64,000 nt of DNA, from positions 248,001 to 312,000 of the forward strand of contig NZ_BAABWV010000001.1 of assembly GCF_040365005.1 (NCBI RefSeq), given 5' to 3'. A model generated the notes under the pieces. It worked only from the letters and a program-made list of their open reading frames with translations. It had not been told where the DNA came from and made no database searches. Shown one piece after another: positions 1 to 8,534 of the stretch. Numbering within the stretch: position 1 is the stretch's first letter; each line of letters starts with the position of its first letter. Source of the DNA: Antarcticimicrobium sp040365005 (GTDB lineage: Bacteria; Pseudomonadota; Alphaproteobacteria; Rhodobacterales; Rhodobacteraceae). The translations under genes and the position numbers were made by a program.

Positions 1-299
1 TGTTCGCCACACCGCAACCGCAAGAAGGCGACAGCGCCTTCGAGGTCGAGGTCGCCTCGACCGGGCAGGTGTTCACCATCCCGCCGGGTCGCAGCATCAT
101 CGAGGTGCTGGAAGAGGGCGGCGTCGACCTGATCTATGATTGCCAGCGCGGCGATTGCGGCATTTGCCAAACCGAGGTGCTGGAGGGCACCCCAGATCAC
201 CGCGACGTGGTCCTGTCAGACAGCGAAAAGGCCGAGGGCAAGCTGATGCAGATCTGCGTCAGCCGCGCCAAAACGGCCAAACTCGTCCTCGATCTCTAG
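1..299 (+). CDS. PDR/VanB-type oxidoreductase, C-terminal ferredoxin domain (partial)
   Basis: Only the last 98 or so residues are in the window; the reading frame is already open at base 3 and the true start lies upstream. The visible part is a plant-type [2Fe-2S] ferredoxin domain with the ligand pattern Cys-x4-Cys-x2-Cys (CQRGDCGIC) and a fourth Cys in MQIC near the end. A C-terminal ferredoxin domain of this kind is typical of phthalate dioxygenase reductase-like proteins, which carry electrons from NAD(P)H through FMN to a Rieske oxygenase. The oxygenase alpha subunit starts 14 bases downstream, so this is very likely its dedicated reductase. The flavin and NAD domains cannot be seen, so the subclass is inferred. 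Confidence 0.85.
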   Translation, partial: FATPQPQEGDSAFEVEVASTGQVFTIPPGRSIIEVLEEGGVDLIYDCQRGDCGICQTEVLEGTPDHRDVVLSDSEKAEGKLMQICVSRAKTAKLVLDL

Positions 300-313
300 G
301 GAAGGAGCCCGCC

Positions 314-1666
314 ATGCCAGCCGCCACGCCAGCCTATACCGTCGATACCGTCACCGACCTGGTGCAGCCGCACCAGGTTCACCGAGACGTCTATATCGAC
401 CCGGAGGTGTTCCGGCTGGAGATGAAACATCTTTTTGCCAACACCTGGGTCTTTGTCGGGCATGACAGCCAGACACCGAACAAGGGCGATTACTATACCA
501 CCCAGATCGGCGATCAGCCGGTGATCCAGGTGCGCCATAGCAATGGCGAGATCAACGTTCTTTATAACCGCTGCCCGCACAAGGGCACCAAGATCGCCAT
601 CGACCGGACCGGCAACACCGGCAAGTTCTTTCGCTGCCCCTATCACGCCTGGTCGTTCAAGACCGACGGCTGCCTTTTGGCGATCCCGCTGAAAAAGGGG
701 TACGAGGGCACCGGGCTGGACAAGACCGAGAACGGCCAGGGGATGAAAGCTGTCGGCGCGGTCAGGAATTACCGCGGCTTCATCTTTGCCCGGCTGGCGG
801 ATGAGGGCATCAGTTTCGAGGAGTACTTCGGCGACAGCCTGTCCTCGCTCGACAACATGGTCGACCGCTCGCCCGCCGGACGGCTGGAGGTGGCCGGCCC
901 GCCGCTGCGTTACATGCACCAGTGCAACTGGAAAATGCTGGTCGAGAACCAGACCGACACCTGCCACCCGATGGTGGCGCATGAATCCAGTGCCGGCACT
1001 GCGGTCAAGATCTTCGAGGACATGGACTGGCCCGAGGACAAGCCCAAGCCGATGGCGATGGAGATCATCGCGCCCTTCATGTCTCCCTATGAATTCTTCG
1101 AGAACATGGGCATCCGCACCTGGCCCAACGGCCACGGGCACACCGGCGTGCACCACTCAATCCATTCCGATTACTCGGCTATCCCCGGCTATTTCGACCA
1201 GATGGTCGAAGCCTATGGCGAGGAAAAGGCAAAGGAGATCCTGGGCGAGAACCGGCACAACACCGTCTATTTCCCCAACATCATGATCAAGGGGCCGATC
1301 CAGCAACTGCGCAACTTCATCCCGCTGGGCCCCGACAAGACGCTGGTCGAAAGCTATATCTATCGCCTTGTCGATGCGCCCGACCAATTGCTTGCCCGCA
1401 CCGCCATGTACAACCGGCTGATCAACGCGCCGACCTCGATGGTCGGTCACGACGACCTCGAGATGTACGAGCGCGCGCAAGAGGGGCTGGCCGCCGACGG
1501 CATGGAATGGGTGAACGTGCAGCGCCTGTACGAGGAGGGCGAGGATTTCGACCACGAGGCAGTTGAGAACGGCACCACCGAACGGCAGATGCGCAACCAG
1601 TTCCACGCCTGGGTCAAGTTCATGTCGCCCCAGCCCGCAACCGACAAGGTGGAGGCCGCAGAATGA
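314..1666 (+). CDS. Rieske aromatic ring-hydroxylating dioxygenase, alpha subunit
   Basis: The 450-residue protein should be the catalytic subunit of a ring-hydroxylating oxygenase. The Rieske [2Fe-2S] motif is complete: Cys87-x-His89 and Cys108-x2-His111. The mononuclear iron site is at Asp215, His218 and His223 in the stretch ENQTDTCHPMVAH; families commonly have Tyr before the first His, and here it is Cys217. I chose the ATG at 314 because it follows GAAGGAG and gives the normal family length; a longer open frame starting at 140 would run through the reductase gene. The stop overlaps the beta-subunit start by 4 bases. The substrate is unknown; the downstream TRAP importer suggests a carboxylated aromatic. 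Confidence 0.93.
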   Translation: MPAATPAYTVDTVTDLVQPHQVHRDVYIDPEVFRLEMKHLFANTWVFVGHDSQTPNKGDYYTTQIGDQPVIQVRHSNGEINVLYNRCPHKGTKIAIDRTGNTGKFFRCPYHAWSFKTDGCLLAIPLKKGYEGTGLDKTENGQGMKAVGAVRNYRGFIFARLADEGISFEEYFGDSLSSLDNMVDRSPAGRLEVAGPPLRYMHQCNWKMLVENQTDTCHPMVAHESSAGTAVKIFEDMDWPEDKPKPMAMEIIAPFMSPYEFFENMGIRTWPNGHGHTGVHHSIHSDYSAIPGYFDQMVEAYGEEKAKEILGENRHNTVYFPNIMIKGPIQQLRNFIPLGPDKTLVESYIYRLVDAPDQLLARTAMYNRLINAPTSMVGHDDLEMYERAQEGLAADGMEWVNVQRLYEEGEDFDHEAVENGTTERQMRNQFHAWVKFMSPQPATDKVEAAE

Positions 1667-2145
1667 GCTTTCCTTCCCGCGACGACCTGATCGATTTCAT
1701 CTATGACGAGGCCCGCATGCTGGACGAGGGCCGCTTTTCCGAGTGGCTGGAGCTGTGGATGCCCGAGGGGATCTACTGGATGCCGCTCGACTACAAGCAG
1801 ACCGACCCGGATTGCGTGACCTCGCTGCTTCATGAGGATCAGTTCATGCTGCGCCTGCGGGTGGAGCGGCTGAACGGCGCGCGCACCTTCAGCCAGAAAC
1901 CGAAAAGCCGCTGTCACCACGTGATCCAGCGCCCTTTCGTCGACGTGATGGACGCAGACGCCAACCGTTACGTCACCAACACCAGCATGCATTACGTGGA
2001 GACCCGGCTGGACGACCAGTTCCTGCTGGCGCTGACCGCCACGCATGAGCTTTGCGTCGAGGGGGGAAAGATCCGCATCGCCAACAAGCGGGTCGATCTG
2101 CTCAACAGCGACGCCGCCTTCGGCAACATCCAGCTGTTGCCATGA
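1663..2145 (+). CDS. Aromatic ring-hydroxylating dioxygenase, beta subunit
   Basis: The 160-residue protein matches the small structural subunit of alpha3beta3 Rieske oxygenases in length, in its N-terminal pattern (DLIDFIYDEARMLDEGRFSEWLEL) and in the middle stretch that begins RLRVERLNGARTFSQKPKSR. It belongs to the NTF2-like fold and carries no metal ligands. Its ATG overlaps the alpha-subunit stop (ATGA), so the two are probably translationally coupled in equal amounts. Having a beta subunit together with a PDR-like reductase places the system among two-component, multi-subunit oxygenases such as those for benzoate and anthranilate, but the sequence alone does not fix the substrate. Confidence 0.92.
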   Translation: MSFPSRDDLIDFIYDEARMLDEGRFSEWLELWMPEGIYWMPLDYKQTDPDCVTSLLHEDQFMLRLRVERLNGARTFSQKPKSRCHHVIQRPFVDVMDADANRYVTNTSMHYVETRLDDQFLLALTATHELCVEGGKIRIANKRVDLLNSDAAFGNIQLLP

Positions 2146-2224
2146 GGTCAGGCGGTTTTGCCAGCGCGCACGACACCTTTGCCGCCGCCCGCCGGTGGCC
2201 GGAGCGGACAGAAAAGGACACCGC

Positions 2225-2950
2225 ATGACCGATTATACCGCCGTCATCACCGGCGCCTCCAAGGGGATCGGCGCCGACCTCGCCCAACGCCTGCTGGAAC
2301 GGGGCTACAAGGTGATCTCGATTGCCCGGCACGACCCCGAGTTCACCCATGAGAACCTGACCAGTGTACGCTGCGACCTGCTGCACGCCGATGCGGTGGC
2401 CCAGACGGCGGCAAAGATCGCAGCCGAGCACGAGGTCACCCACCTGATCCACAACGCCGGGCTGATCTGGCCGAACCTGCTGGAAGAGGCCAAGCCAGAA
2501 GATCTTCTTGGCCTGACCCAGATCCACCTGGGCAGCGCGCTGACCCTGATCCAGGCGTTTCTGCCGGCGATGAAGGCGCGCGGCTTTGGTCGCGTCGTGT
2601 TCAACGGCTCGCGCGCGGCACTCGGGGTGCCGACCCGCACCGCCTATTCGGCGACCAAGGCGGGGATGATCGGCATGGCGCGGACCTGGGCGCTGGAACT
2701 GGCGCCGCACGGGATCACCGTCAACGTGGTCGCCCCCGGCCCGGTGCGCACCGACAATTTCTGGGGCATCATCGAGAAGGACAGCGAGCACGAGGCCGCG
2801 CTGGCGGCGCGAATCCCGGTCGGACGGCTGGGCGAGGTGCGCGACATCTCCAACGCCTTCCTGTTCTTCTGCGATCCCGAGAACGGCTTTGCGACGGGCC
2901 AGACACTCTATGTGTGCGGCGGTGCCAGCATCGGCACGCTGCAGTTGTAA
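2225..2950 (+). CDS. SDR family NAD(P)-dependent oxidoreductase
   Basis: This 241-residue classical short-chain dehydrogenase has the cofactor motif TGASKGIG at residues 9-16, NAG at 77-79, catalytic Ser129 and the Tyr141-x3-Lys145 pair (YSATK). The start at 2225 follows a weak purine-rich site and gives the normal N-terminus; a longer frame from 2045 overlaps the beta subunit and was not used. The gene lies 79 bases after the dioxygenase beta subunit on the same strand, so oxidation of the cis-dihydrodiol product is an attractive role. SDR sequences do not reveal the substrate, so that role is inference. Related FabG-like reductases would look the same. Confidence 0.88.
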   Translation: MTDYTAVITGASKGIGADLAQRLLERGYKVISIARHDPEFTHENLTSVRCDLLHADAVAQTAAKIAAEHEVTHLIHNAGLIWPNLLEEAKPEDLLGLTQIHLGSALTLIQAFLPAMKARGFGRVVFNGSRAALGVPTRTAYSATKAGMIGMARTWALELAPHGITVNVVAPGPVRTDNFWGIIEKDSEHEAALAARIPVGRLGEVRDISNAFLFFCDPENGFATGQTLYVCGGASIGTLQL

Positions 2951-2982
2951 CCATCTGAAAACAGGAGCCAATCTCCAGACTG

Positions 2983-2998
2983 AACAATTGCGTTTGTT
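2983..2998. promoter_or_regulatory. Inverted repeat AACAA-N6-TTGTT upstream of dctP-like gene
   Basis: The 105-base gap between the SDR stop and the TRAP binding-protein start contains AACAA, six bases, then TTGTT, followed by a second short palindrome GTTAAC at 2997-3002. This AT-rich patch stands out against the GC-rich surroundings and lies about 60 bases before the start codon. It may be an operator or part of a promoter for the transporter genes. No regulator gene is visible nearby on the left side of the window. Confidence 0.3.
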
Positions 2999-3055
2999 AA
3001 CCCGTGGCCTGAAGATGAACAAAAAAAACGATCCGCAACAGGAGAGGAAAAGACC

Positions 3056-4087
3056 ATGAAAATGAAAACCCTGATCACCACCCTTGCCGCCGGCGTCACC
3101 GCCGCCGGTCTCACCGCAGGCGCCGCGCTGGCGCAGACCGAGCTGACCTATTCGTCGTGGATTCCGTGGAGCCACCCGGTCAACCTCAACATCTACGTCC
3201 CGTGGATCGAGGCGATCGAGAAGGAAAGCGAAGGCCGCATCACCTTCAAGCGGCTGCCCAAGCCGGTGTCCTCGCCGCCCGCCGCACTGGACGCGGTGCG
3301 CACCGGCCAGGCCGATGTGTCGTTCTCGGTGCACGGCTATGCGCGCAAGCAGTTCACTGCCTATCTGTTTGCCGAACTGCCACTCTTGGGTGACAGCGCC
3401 GAGGCCACCTCGATCGCGCTGCAACGCACCCATGACAAGTTCCTGGCCGACAAGGGCCTGTACAAGGGCGTTCACCTGGTCGGGATGATGATGCACGGCC
3501 CCGGCCAGGTGCACCACACCAAGAAACTGATCGCGACCCCCGCCGACATGGAGGGGCAAAAGATGCGCACCGGCGGCCCGATCCCGATGGCCATCACCGA
3601 GGCCTGGGGCGGCGTCTCGATCCGCCAGCCCTCGTCGAAATCCTACGAGATCCTGTCCTCGGGCATCGCCGACGGCATCATGTTCCCCTATGAGAGCGTG
3701 ACCAGCTTCAACCTGAGCGACGTCACCACGTATTCGACCAACGTGCCGGGCGGCTGGTATTCCTCCAGCCACTTCCTGTTCATGAACCAGCGCGCCTATG
3801 ACAAGCTGCCGGACGAGGACAAGGCAATCGTCGACAAGTACTCGGGCGAAGCCTTTGCCAAGCTGGCCGGCCATGGCTGGGACGTGATCAACACCAAGGG
3901 GCTCGAAGATCTCACGGCCAATGGCAACACCATCGTCGACGCCTCGCCCGAGCTGATGGCCGCCATCACCGAGCTGCGCGACCAGTTCCTTGCCGATTAC
4001 TATGCTGCCGCCGAGGCCGAAGGTGTCGATGGCAAGGCCATGTATGAGTACTTCCAGGCCCAGATGGCCGAATTGACCGCCGAATAA
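3056..4087 (+). CDS. TRAP transporter periplasmic solute-binding protein (DctP family)
   Basis: The 343-residue protein begins with a clear signal peptide (charged MKMK, hydrophobic stretch, likely cleavage after ALA at residue 26). The DctP fold follows, including GQADVSF near residue 85 and KMRTGGPIP around 169-176; Arg171 falls where DctP proteins carry the arginine that holds the substrate carboxylate. It captures an organic acid in the periplasm and delivers it to the membrane subunits encoded next. ACAGGAGAGG just upstream is a good ribosome site. Its place directly behind oxygenase genes suggests that it imports the substrate of that pathway. Ligand identity cannot be read from the sequence. 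Confidence 0.92.
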   Translation: MKMKTLITTLAAGVTAAGLTAGAALAQTELTYSSWIPWSHPVNLNIYVPWIEAIEKESEGRITFKRLPKPVSSPPAALDAVRTGQADVSFSVHGYARKQFTAYLFAELPLLGDSAEATSIALQRTHDKFLADKGLYKGVHLVGMMMHGPGQVHHTKKLIATPADMEGQKMRTGGPIPMAITEAWGGVSIRQPSSKSYEILSSGIADGIMFPYESVTSFNLSDVTTYSTNVPGGWYSSSHFLFMNQRAYDKLPDEDKAIVDKYSGEAFAKLAGHGWDVINTKGLEDLTANGNTIVDASPELMAAITELRDQFLADYYAAAEAEGVDGKAMYEYFQAQMAELTAE

Positions 4088-4106
4088 GGCCCGGGGAGCA
4101 TAACGC

Positions 4107-4622
4107 GTGGACCTTCAAAGCACCTATGGAACCGCGGATCATATCCGCGGTTTCACCCCGCTCGCGCGGCTGTTGTCGCGCATCGCCTGCCTGCTGCTGT
4201 TTTCGATGATGGTCCTGACCTTTGTCGACGTGGCGGGCCGGTACCTGTTTTCCGCCCCCCTGCCCGCGACCTACGAGGTGGTGTCGCTGATGATGCCGGC
4301 GATCATCTTCTGCGCGCTGCCTCTGACCGTGCTCTATGACGGGCATGTCACCGTCGACCTGCTCGACAGCATCATTCCGGCGCCGCTGGCCCGGGTGCAG
4401 TCGGTGGTGGTGCATCTGTTCAGCGCCTCGGCACTGGGGCTGATCACCTGGCGGCTGGTGATCAAGTCGATGGACCAGCGCTATTACGAAGAAGTGACCG
4501 ACGAGCTTTACCTCAACCTCTGGCCGTTCAGCGCCCTGATGGCCGTCCTGTGCGCCGTGGCCACGCTGGCCGCGCTTGCCAATATCGTGCTGGTGATCAC
4601 CGGCAGAAAGATCCGGGGATAA
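4107..4622 (+). CDS. TRAP transporter small permease (DctQ family)
   Basis: A 171-residue membrane protein with four hydrophobic segments, the expected DctQ layout. The first is around residues 27-50 (IACLLLFSMMVLTFVDVAGR) and contains the conserved FVDVAGRY turn; the last ends near residue 165. I take the GTG at 4107 as the start because it follows GGGGAGCATAAC and gives the usual length. It forms the inner-membrane complex with the DctM protein encoded six bases downstream and works with the binding protein upstream. The second segment, with its MMPAIIFCALP stretch, is also typical of the family. Confidence 0.9.
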   Translation: MDLQSTYGTADHIRGFTPLARLLSRIACLLLFSMMVLTFVDVAGRYLFSAPLPATYEVVSLMMPAIIFCALPLTVLYDGHVTVDLLDSIIPAPLARVQSVVVHLFSASALGLITWRLVIKSMDQRYYEEVTDELYLNLWPFSALMAVLCAVATLAALANIVLVITGRKIRG

Positions 4623-4628
4623 TCCGAC

Positions 4629-5921
4629 ATGATCGAAGCCCTCGTCGGCCTTGCCGTCCTCCTGATCCTCGCCTTCCTGCGCATTCCCATCGCCTTTGTC
4701 ATGGCGCTGGTCGGCTTTGCCGGCATGGCCTGGGTCAACAGCCCGACCGCCGCGCTCTACAACGTCGGCCAGACCGCCTTTGACGCGGCCATCAACTATG
4801 AACTCTCGGTCGTGCCGTTGTTCGTACTGATGGGAAATTTCGTTGCCCGGGCCCGTCTGGCGTCCGAGCTTTACAATGCCTCCAACGCCTTTCTCGGCCA
4901 CCGCAAGGGCGGGCTGGCGATGGCGACCGTGGTGGCCTGCGGCGGGTTCTCGGCGATCTGCGGATCGTCGCTGGCCACCGCCGCCACCATGTCCAAGGTC
5001 GCCATGCCCTCGATGCGGCGGTTCGGCTATTCGGATTCGCTGGCCACCGGCTCCATCGCGGCGGGCGGCACGCTGGGCATCCTGATCCCGCCCTCGGTCA
5101 TGCTGGTGATGTACGGCATCCTCACCCAGCAAAGCATCGGCAAGCTGTTCGCCGCCGGCATCCTGCCCGGCGCGATCGGCATGCTGTTCTACCTGCTGGC
5201 CGTGCGCTGGGTGATCTGGCGCCGTCCGAGCGAGGGGCCTGCGGCCGTGCGCCAGACCTGGCCGGAGCGCCTGCACGCGCTGCGTTCGGTCTGGGGCGTC
5301 CTGGTGTTGTTCATCGTGGTGATGGGCGGCATCTATGGTGGTGTCTTCTCGCCCACCGAGGCCGCCGGCATCGGCGCGCTCGGCTCGTTCCTCTTCGCGC
5401 TGTTTCGCGGCGCGCTGAGCTGGCGGGTGCTGCTGGACATTCTTGAGGAAAGCGTCGCCACCACCGCCATGCTGTTCGCGGTGCTGATCGGGGCGCTGTT
5501 GTTCGCCAACTTCATCAACCTGACCGATTTCCCGCAGGCATTGGTGCAGATCTCGATGCAGTTCCAGGACACCCCCTGGCTGGTGATCGCCTCGATCCTG
5601 GTGATCTACATCCTGCTGGGCTGCGTGTTCGAGAGCATGTCGATGATCCTGCTGACGGTGCCGATCTTCTATCCGCTGATCCTGCAGATGGGCTATGACC
5701 CGATCTGGTTCGGTATCGTGGTGGTGGTGGTGACCGAGATCAGCCTGATCACCCCACCGGTGGGCCTCAACGTCTTCGTGCTGCGCGGGGTGCTGCCCGA
5801 CGTGAGCACGGGCACCATCTTCAAGGGGGTCACGCCGTTCTGGGTGGCCGATATCTTCCGGCTGTCGCTGATCGTGCTGGTGCCCTGGATATCGACCTGG
5901 CTGGCCTCCTATGTGGCCTGA
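4629..5921 (+). CDS. TRAP transporter large permease (DctM family)
   Basis: This 430-residue protein has about 12 hydrophobic segments and the normal DctM length. Family hallmarks are visible: VPLFVLMGNF near residue 60, GFSAICGSSLATAATM near 105-120, GGTLGILIPPSV near 145-155, and a C-terminal TPPVGLNVFVLRG. It is the ion-coupled transport subunit and completes the DctPQM set at 3056-5921. The three genes are spaced 6-20 bases apart and are clearly one operon, probably read through from the oxygenase genes. Its stop is only 8 bases from the stop of the converging hydratase gene, so transcription from both sides meets there. Confidence 0.93.
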   Translation: MIEALVGLAVLLILAFLRIPIAFVMALVGFAGMAWVNSPTAALYNVGQTAFDAAINYELSVVPLFVLMGNFVARARLASELYNASNAFLGHRKGGLAMATVVACGGFSAICGSSLATAATMSKVAMPSMRRFGYSDSLATGSIAAGGTLGILIPPSVMLVMYGILTQQSIGKLFAAGILPGAIGMLFYLLAVRWVIWRRPSEGPAAVRQTWPERLHALRSVWGVLVLFIVVMGGIYGGVFSPTEAAGIGALGSFLFALFRGALSWRVLLDILEESVATTAMLFAVLIGALLFANFINLTDFPQALVQISMQFQDTPWLVIASILVIYILLGCVFESMSMILLTVPIFYPLILQMGYDPIWFGIVVVVVTEISLITPPVGLNVFVLRGVLPDVSTGTIFKGVTPFWVADIFRLSLIVLVPWISTWLASYVA

Positions 5922-5928
5922 CCCCCGC

Positions 5929-6708
5929 TTACGCGGCGAGGGTCACGCCGACGGCACCCAGTGCCCCCATGGTGACATCCACCTGGCCAACCTCCGGGTC
6001 CAGCACCCGGAGCGGCAGGTGGGTGCCGCACATCACCACCATGCCGGGCGACAGGGGCAATCCGCGCGCGGCCAGGTGGCCGATCAGCCAGGCCACCGCG
6101 TCGCCCGGGTGCTGCGGCGCCGCGCCGATGGCCTGCCCCACCCGTTCGCCGTCGAGATCGAGCGTCACCTCCAGCCCGTCGAGGTCCAGCGCCTCGGGCG
6201 CGACGCGCCCCGCGCCCAGCACGATGCCGGCGTTGAACACGTTGAGCGCGATGGCCTGGCTCAGCCCGACCTCGGACATCGGCACGCCGCGCTGGTCGAT
6301 CAGTTCGATCGCCGGGCGGAAGCATTCGATCACGGCCATCGCCCCGGCCCGATCCACCGGACCGGAGAGCATTTCCACCCCCGGCCCCATCACTGCGGCG
6401 ATCTCGGGCTCGATGCTGACCGCCTCGAATCCGGCCTTGGACAAAACGGCGCCGGAATCGTACATTTCACCGGCAAAGATCCGGCCCGAGACCGGCTCGG
6501 ACACGCCGAAATGCGCCATCTGCGGCGCCCCGTTCACCGCCAGCTTGTAGCCACCGACCGGCAAGCCCAGGGCGGCAACATAGGCATCCTGGAACCCATA
6601 GGCCGGGCCGGTCGACGGCCCGTCCAGCCCCTGTGGCATCTGGTATCGTTCGATTTGTTTTCGCGCGACGGCCGCGGCCTGTGCCGCGCTGTCCAACCCG
6701 TTGTTCAT
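5929..6708 (-). CDS. 2-keto-4-pentenoate hydratase-like protein (FAH superfamily)
   Basis: The 259-residue protein resembles the MhpD/4-oxalocrotonate decarboxylase group, which hydrates 2-hydroxypenta-2,4-dienoate or decarboxylates related enols after aromatic ring cleavage. The motif SIEPEIAAVMG near residues 98-108 supplies the acidic metal ligands (Glu100, Glu102) of this superfamily, and AIALNVFNAGIVLG is typical of the hydratase core. I chose the ATG at 6708, preceded by GGGAG about 10 bases away; an in-frame ATG at 6750 lacks a ribosome site. It is the only minus-strand gene in the catabolic island and is divergent from the IlvD-like gene. No ring-cleavage enzyme is visible in the window. 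Confidence 0.8.
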   Translation of the reverse strand: MNNGLDSAAQAAAVARKQIERYQMPQGLDGPSTGPAYGFQDAYVAALGLPVGGYKLAVNGAPQMAHFGVSEPVSGRIFAGEMYDSGAVLSKAGFEAVSIEPEIAAVMGPGVEMLSGPVDRAGAMAVIECFRPAIELIDQRGVPMSEVGLSQAIALNVFNAGIVLGAGRVAPEALDLDGLEVTLDLDGERVGQAIGAAPQHPGDAVAWLIGHLAARGLPLSPGMVVMCGTHLPLRVLDPEVGQVDVTMGALGAVGVTLAA

Positions 6709-6803
6709 CCTGCAAAACTCCCTGCCTGTTGCATTTTCGTTCGCGCCCATGTTGACGTCGGCGCGCGGCGAAATCCAGACCGAACCGCCGTCCCGGAGGA
6801 CAA

Positions 6804-8534
6804 ATGACCAAACCTGATCCCAAACCCCGCAAACTGCGCTCTCGCGTGACCACAGACGGGCTCGACCGGGTGCCGCACCGCGCCTTTTACCGTGGCATGG
6901 GGCTCGATGACGACGCCATCTCGCGCCCGATGATCGGCGTCATGAGCACCGCCGGCGAAACTTCGCCCTGCAACGCCAACTTGGGCGACCAAGCCGCGCA
7001 TACCTATCGCGGCGTGCAGGAGGCGGGCGGAACCCCCCGGGAATTCACGACAATTTCCGTCTCGGACGGGTTTTCCATGAACCATCAGGGCATGAAGAAT
7101 TCGCTGATGTCGCGCGAGGTGATCGCCGATTCCATCGAACTGGTGATGCGCGGCCATGCCTATGACGGGCTGGTCGGCTACGGCGGCTGCGACAAGAACC
7201 TGCCGGCGATCATCATGGCGATGGTGCGGCTGAACGCGCCCTCGGTCTTTGTCTATGGCGGCTCGACCCTGCCGGGACAGTACAAGGGGAAGACGATCAG
7301 CATCCTCGACACCTACGAGGGCGCCGGCGCGGTGATGACCGGCGAATTGTCGCAATCCGAGTTGGACGAGATGGAGCGCGCCGCGATGCCCACCGTGGGC
7401 GCCTGCCCGGGGCAGTTCACCGCCAACACCATGGGCATGGTCTCCGAGGTGCTGGGCATCGCGCCGCTGGGCTCGTCGCTGATCCCGGCGGTCTATTCCG
7501 AACGCGCCGCCCTGGGACGCCGTGCAGGAAAGCTGGTGATGCAGATCCTGGAAAACGGCGGCCCGCTGCCGCGTGAGCTGATCACCCGTGAGAGCATCGA
7601 GAACGCCTGTGCCATCGTTGCCGCCACCGGCGGATCGACCAACGCGGGCATGCATCTTTCGGCGATCGCGCATGAGGCCGGGATCGCGTTTACCATGGAC
7701 GATGTCGGCGCGGTGTTCGAGCGCACGCCGCTGATCGGCAACCTGCGCCCCGGCGGGCAGTATTACGCGCTGGACGTGCACCGGCTGGGCGGGGTGGCGA
7801 TGATCGTCAAGGAGTTGATCGCCAGCGGCCACATGCACGGGGACACCCTGACCCTGACCGGCCAGACCCTGGCCGAGGCGGTGGCCGATGCCCCTGCCCC
7901 CGATGGCGACGTGATCCACCCGGTCACCAACGCCCGCGACAGTTCGGGCGGGGTGATCGTGCTCAAGGGCAATCTCGCGCCGCAGGGCGCCTTCATCAAG
8001 GTGGCCGGGTTGAAGACCCGCGTTCACGAAGGCCCTGCCCGCGTGTTCGAGAGCGAAGAGGATTGCATGGCCGCCGTGCGCAAACGTGATTACGCCGAGG
8101 GTGAGGTCATCATCATCCGCAACGAGGGGCCAAAGGGTGGCCCCGGCATGCGCGAGATGCTGGGGCCGACGGCGGTGATCTATGGCCAGGGCATGGGCGA
8201 AAAGGTGGCCTTGGTCACCGATGGCCGGTTTTCCGGCGCGACGCGGGGGATGTGCATCGGCTATCTCTCGCCCGAGGCCGGCGATGGCGGGCCGCTGGCG
8301 CTGGTCGAAAACGGCGACATCATCCGCATCGACACCGAAGAGGCCCGCGCCATCGACCTGTTGGTCGATGAGGCCGAACTTGCCAAACGCCGCGCCGCGC
8401 TTGAAGCGCGCCCGCCCCGCCGGTTGGCCGGGGTGCATGAGAAATACGCAGCGCAGGTGCAAAGCGCCTATTACGGCGCGGTGACCCATTCGGGTGCCGC
8501 CGAGTGGCCGATGGATGGACTCGACGATGAATAA
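6804..8534 (+). CDS. IlvD/Edd family dehydratase (dihydroxy-acid or sugar-acid dehydratase)
   Basis: The 576-residue protein is a full-length iron-sulfur dehydratase. Three Cys fit the cluster ligands: Cys56 (SPCN), Cys129 (GGCDKN) and Cys201 (ACPGQFTANTM). The family removes water from 2,3-dihydroxy acids to give 2-keto acids: IlvD in branched-chain amino-acid synthesis, and paralogues acting on arabinonate, xylonate or other sugar acids. Because it overlaps a beta-hydroxyacid dehydrogenase gene by 8 bases and sits in a catabolic island rather than with ilv genes, I infer a catabolic role. CGGAGG four bases before the ATG is a strong ribosome site. The exact substrate is open, and biosynthetic IlvD cannot be excluded. 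Confidence 0.9.
   Translation: MTKPDPKPRKLRSRVTTDGLDRVPHRAFYRGMGLDDDAISRPMIGVMSTAGETSPCNANLGDQAAHTYRGVQEAGGTPREFTTISVSDGFSMNHQGMKNSLMSREVIADSIELVMRGHAYDGLVGYGGCDKNLPAIIMAMVRLNAPSVFVYGGSTLPGQYKGKTISILDTYEGAGAVMTGELSQSELDEMERAAMPTVGACPGQFTANTMGMVSEVLGIAPLGSSLIPAVYSERAALGRRAGKLVMQILENGGPLPRELITRESIENACAIVAATGGSTNAGMHLSAIAHEAGIAFTMDDVGAVFERTPLIGNLRPGGQYYALDVHRLGGVAMIVKELIASGHMHGDTLTLTGQTLAEAVADAPAPDGDVIHPVTNARDSSGGVIVLKGNLAPQGAFIKVAGLKTRVHEGPARVFESEEDCMAAVRKRDYAEGEVIIIRNEGPKGGPGMREMLGPTAVIYGQGMGEKVALVTDGRFSGATRGMCIGYLSPEAGDGGPLALVENGDIIRIDTEEARAIDLLVDEAELAKRRAALEARPPRRLAGVHEKYAAQVQSAYYGAVTHSGAAEWPMDGLDDE

Noticed and set aside
140..1666. A longer start for the Rieske alpha subunit at 140
   Set aside because: The extra 58 codons run inside the reductase gene in another frame and are Arg/Pro rich; ATG 314 has a good ribosome site and fits the family.
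6709..6750. An upstream start for the hydratase-like gene at 6750
   Set aside because: There is no ribosome site before it, while GGGAG precedes the ATG at 6708; the added 14 residues resemble no family N-terminus.
6804..8534. The dehydratase as the biosynthetic ilvD
   Set aside because: Not excluded, but overlap with HIBADH and decarboxylase genes and absence of other ilv genes favour a catabolic paralogue, so I gave no symbol.
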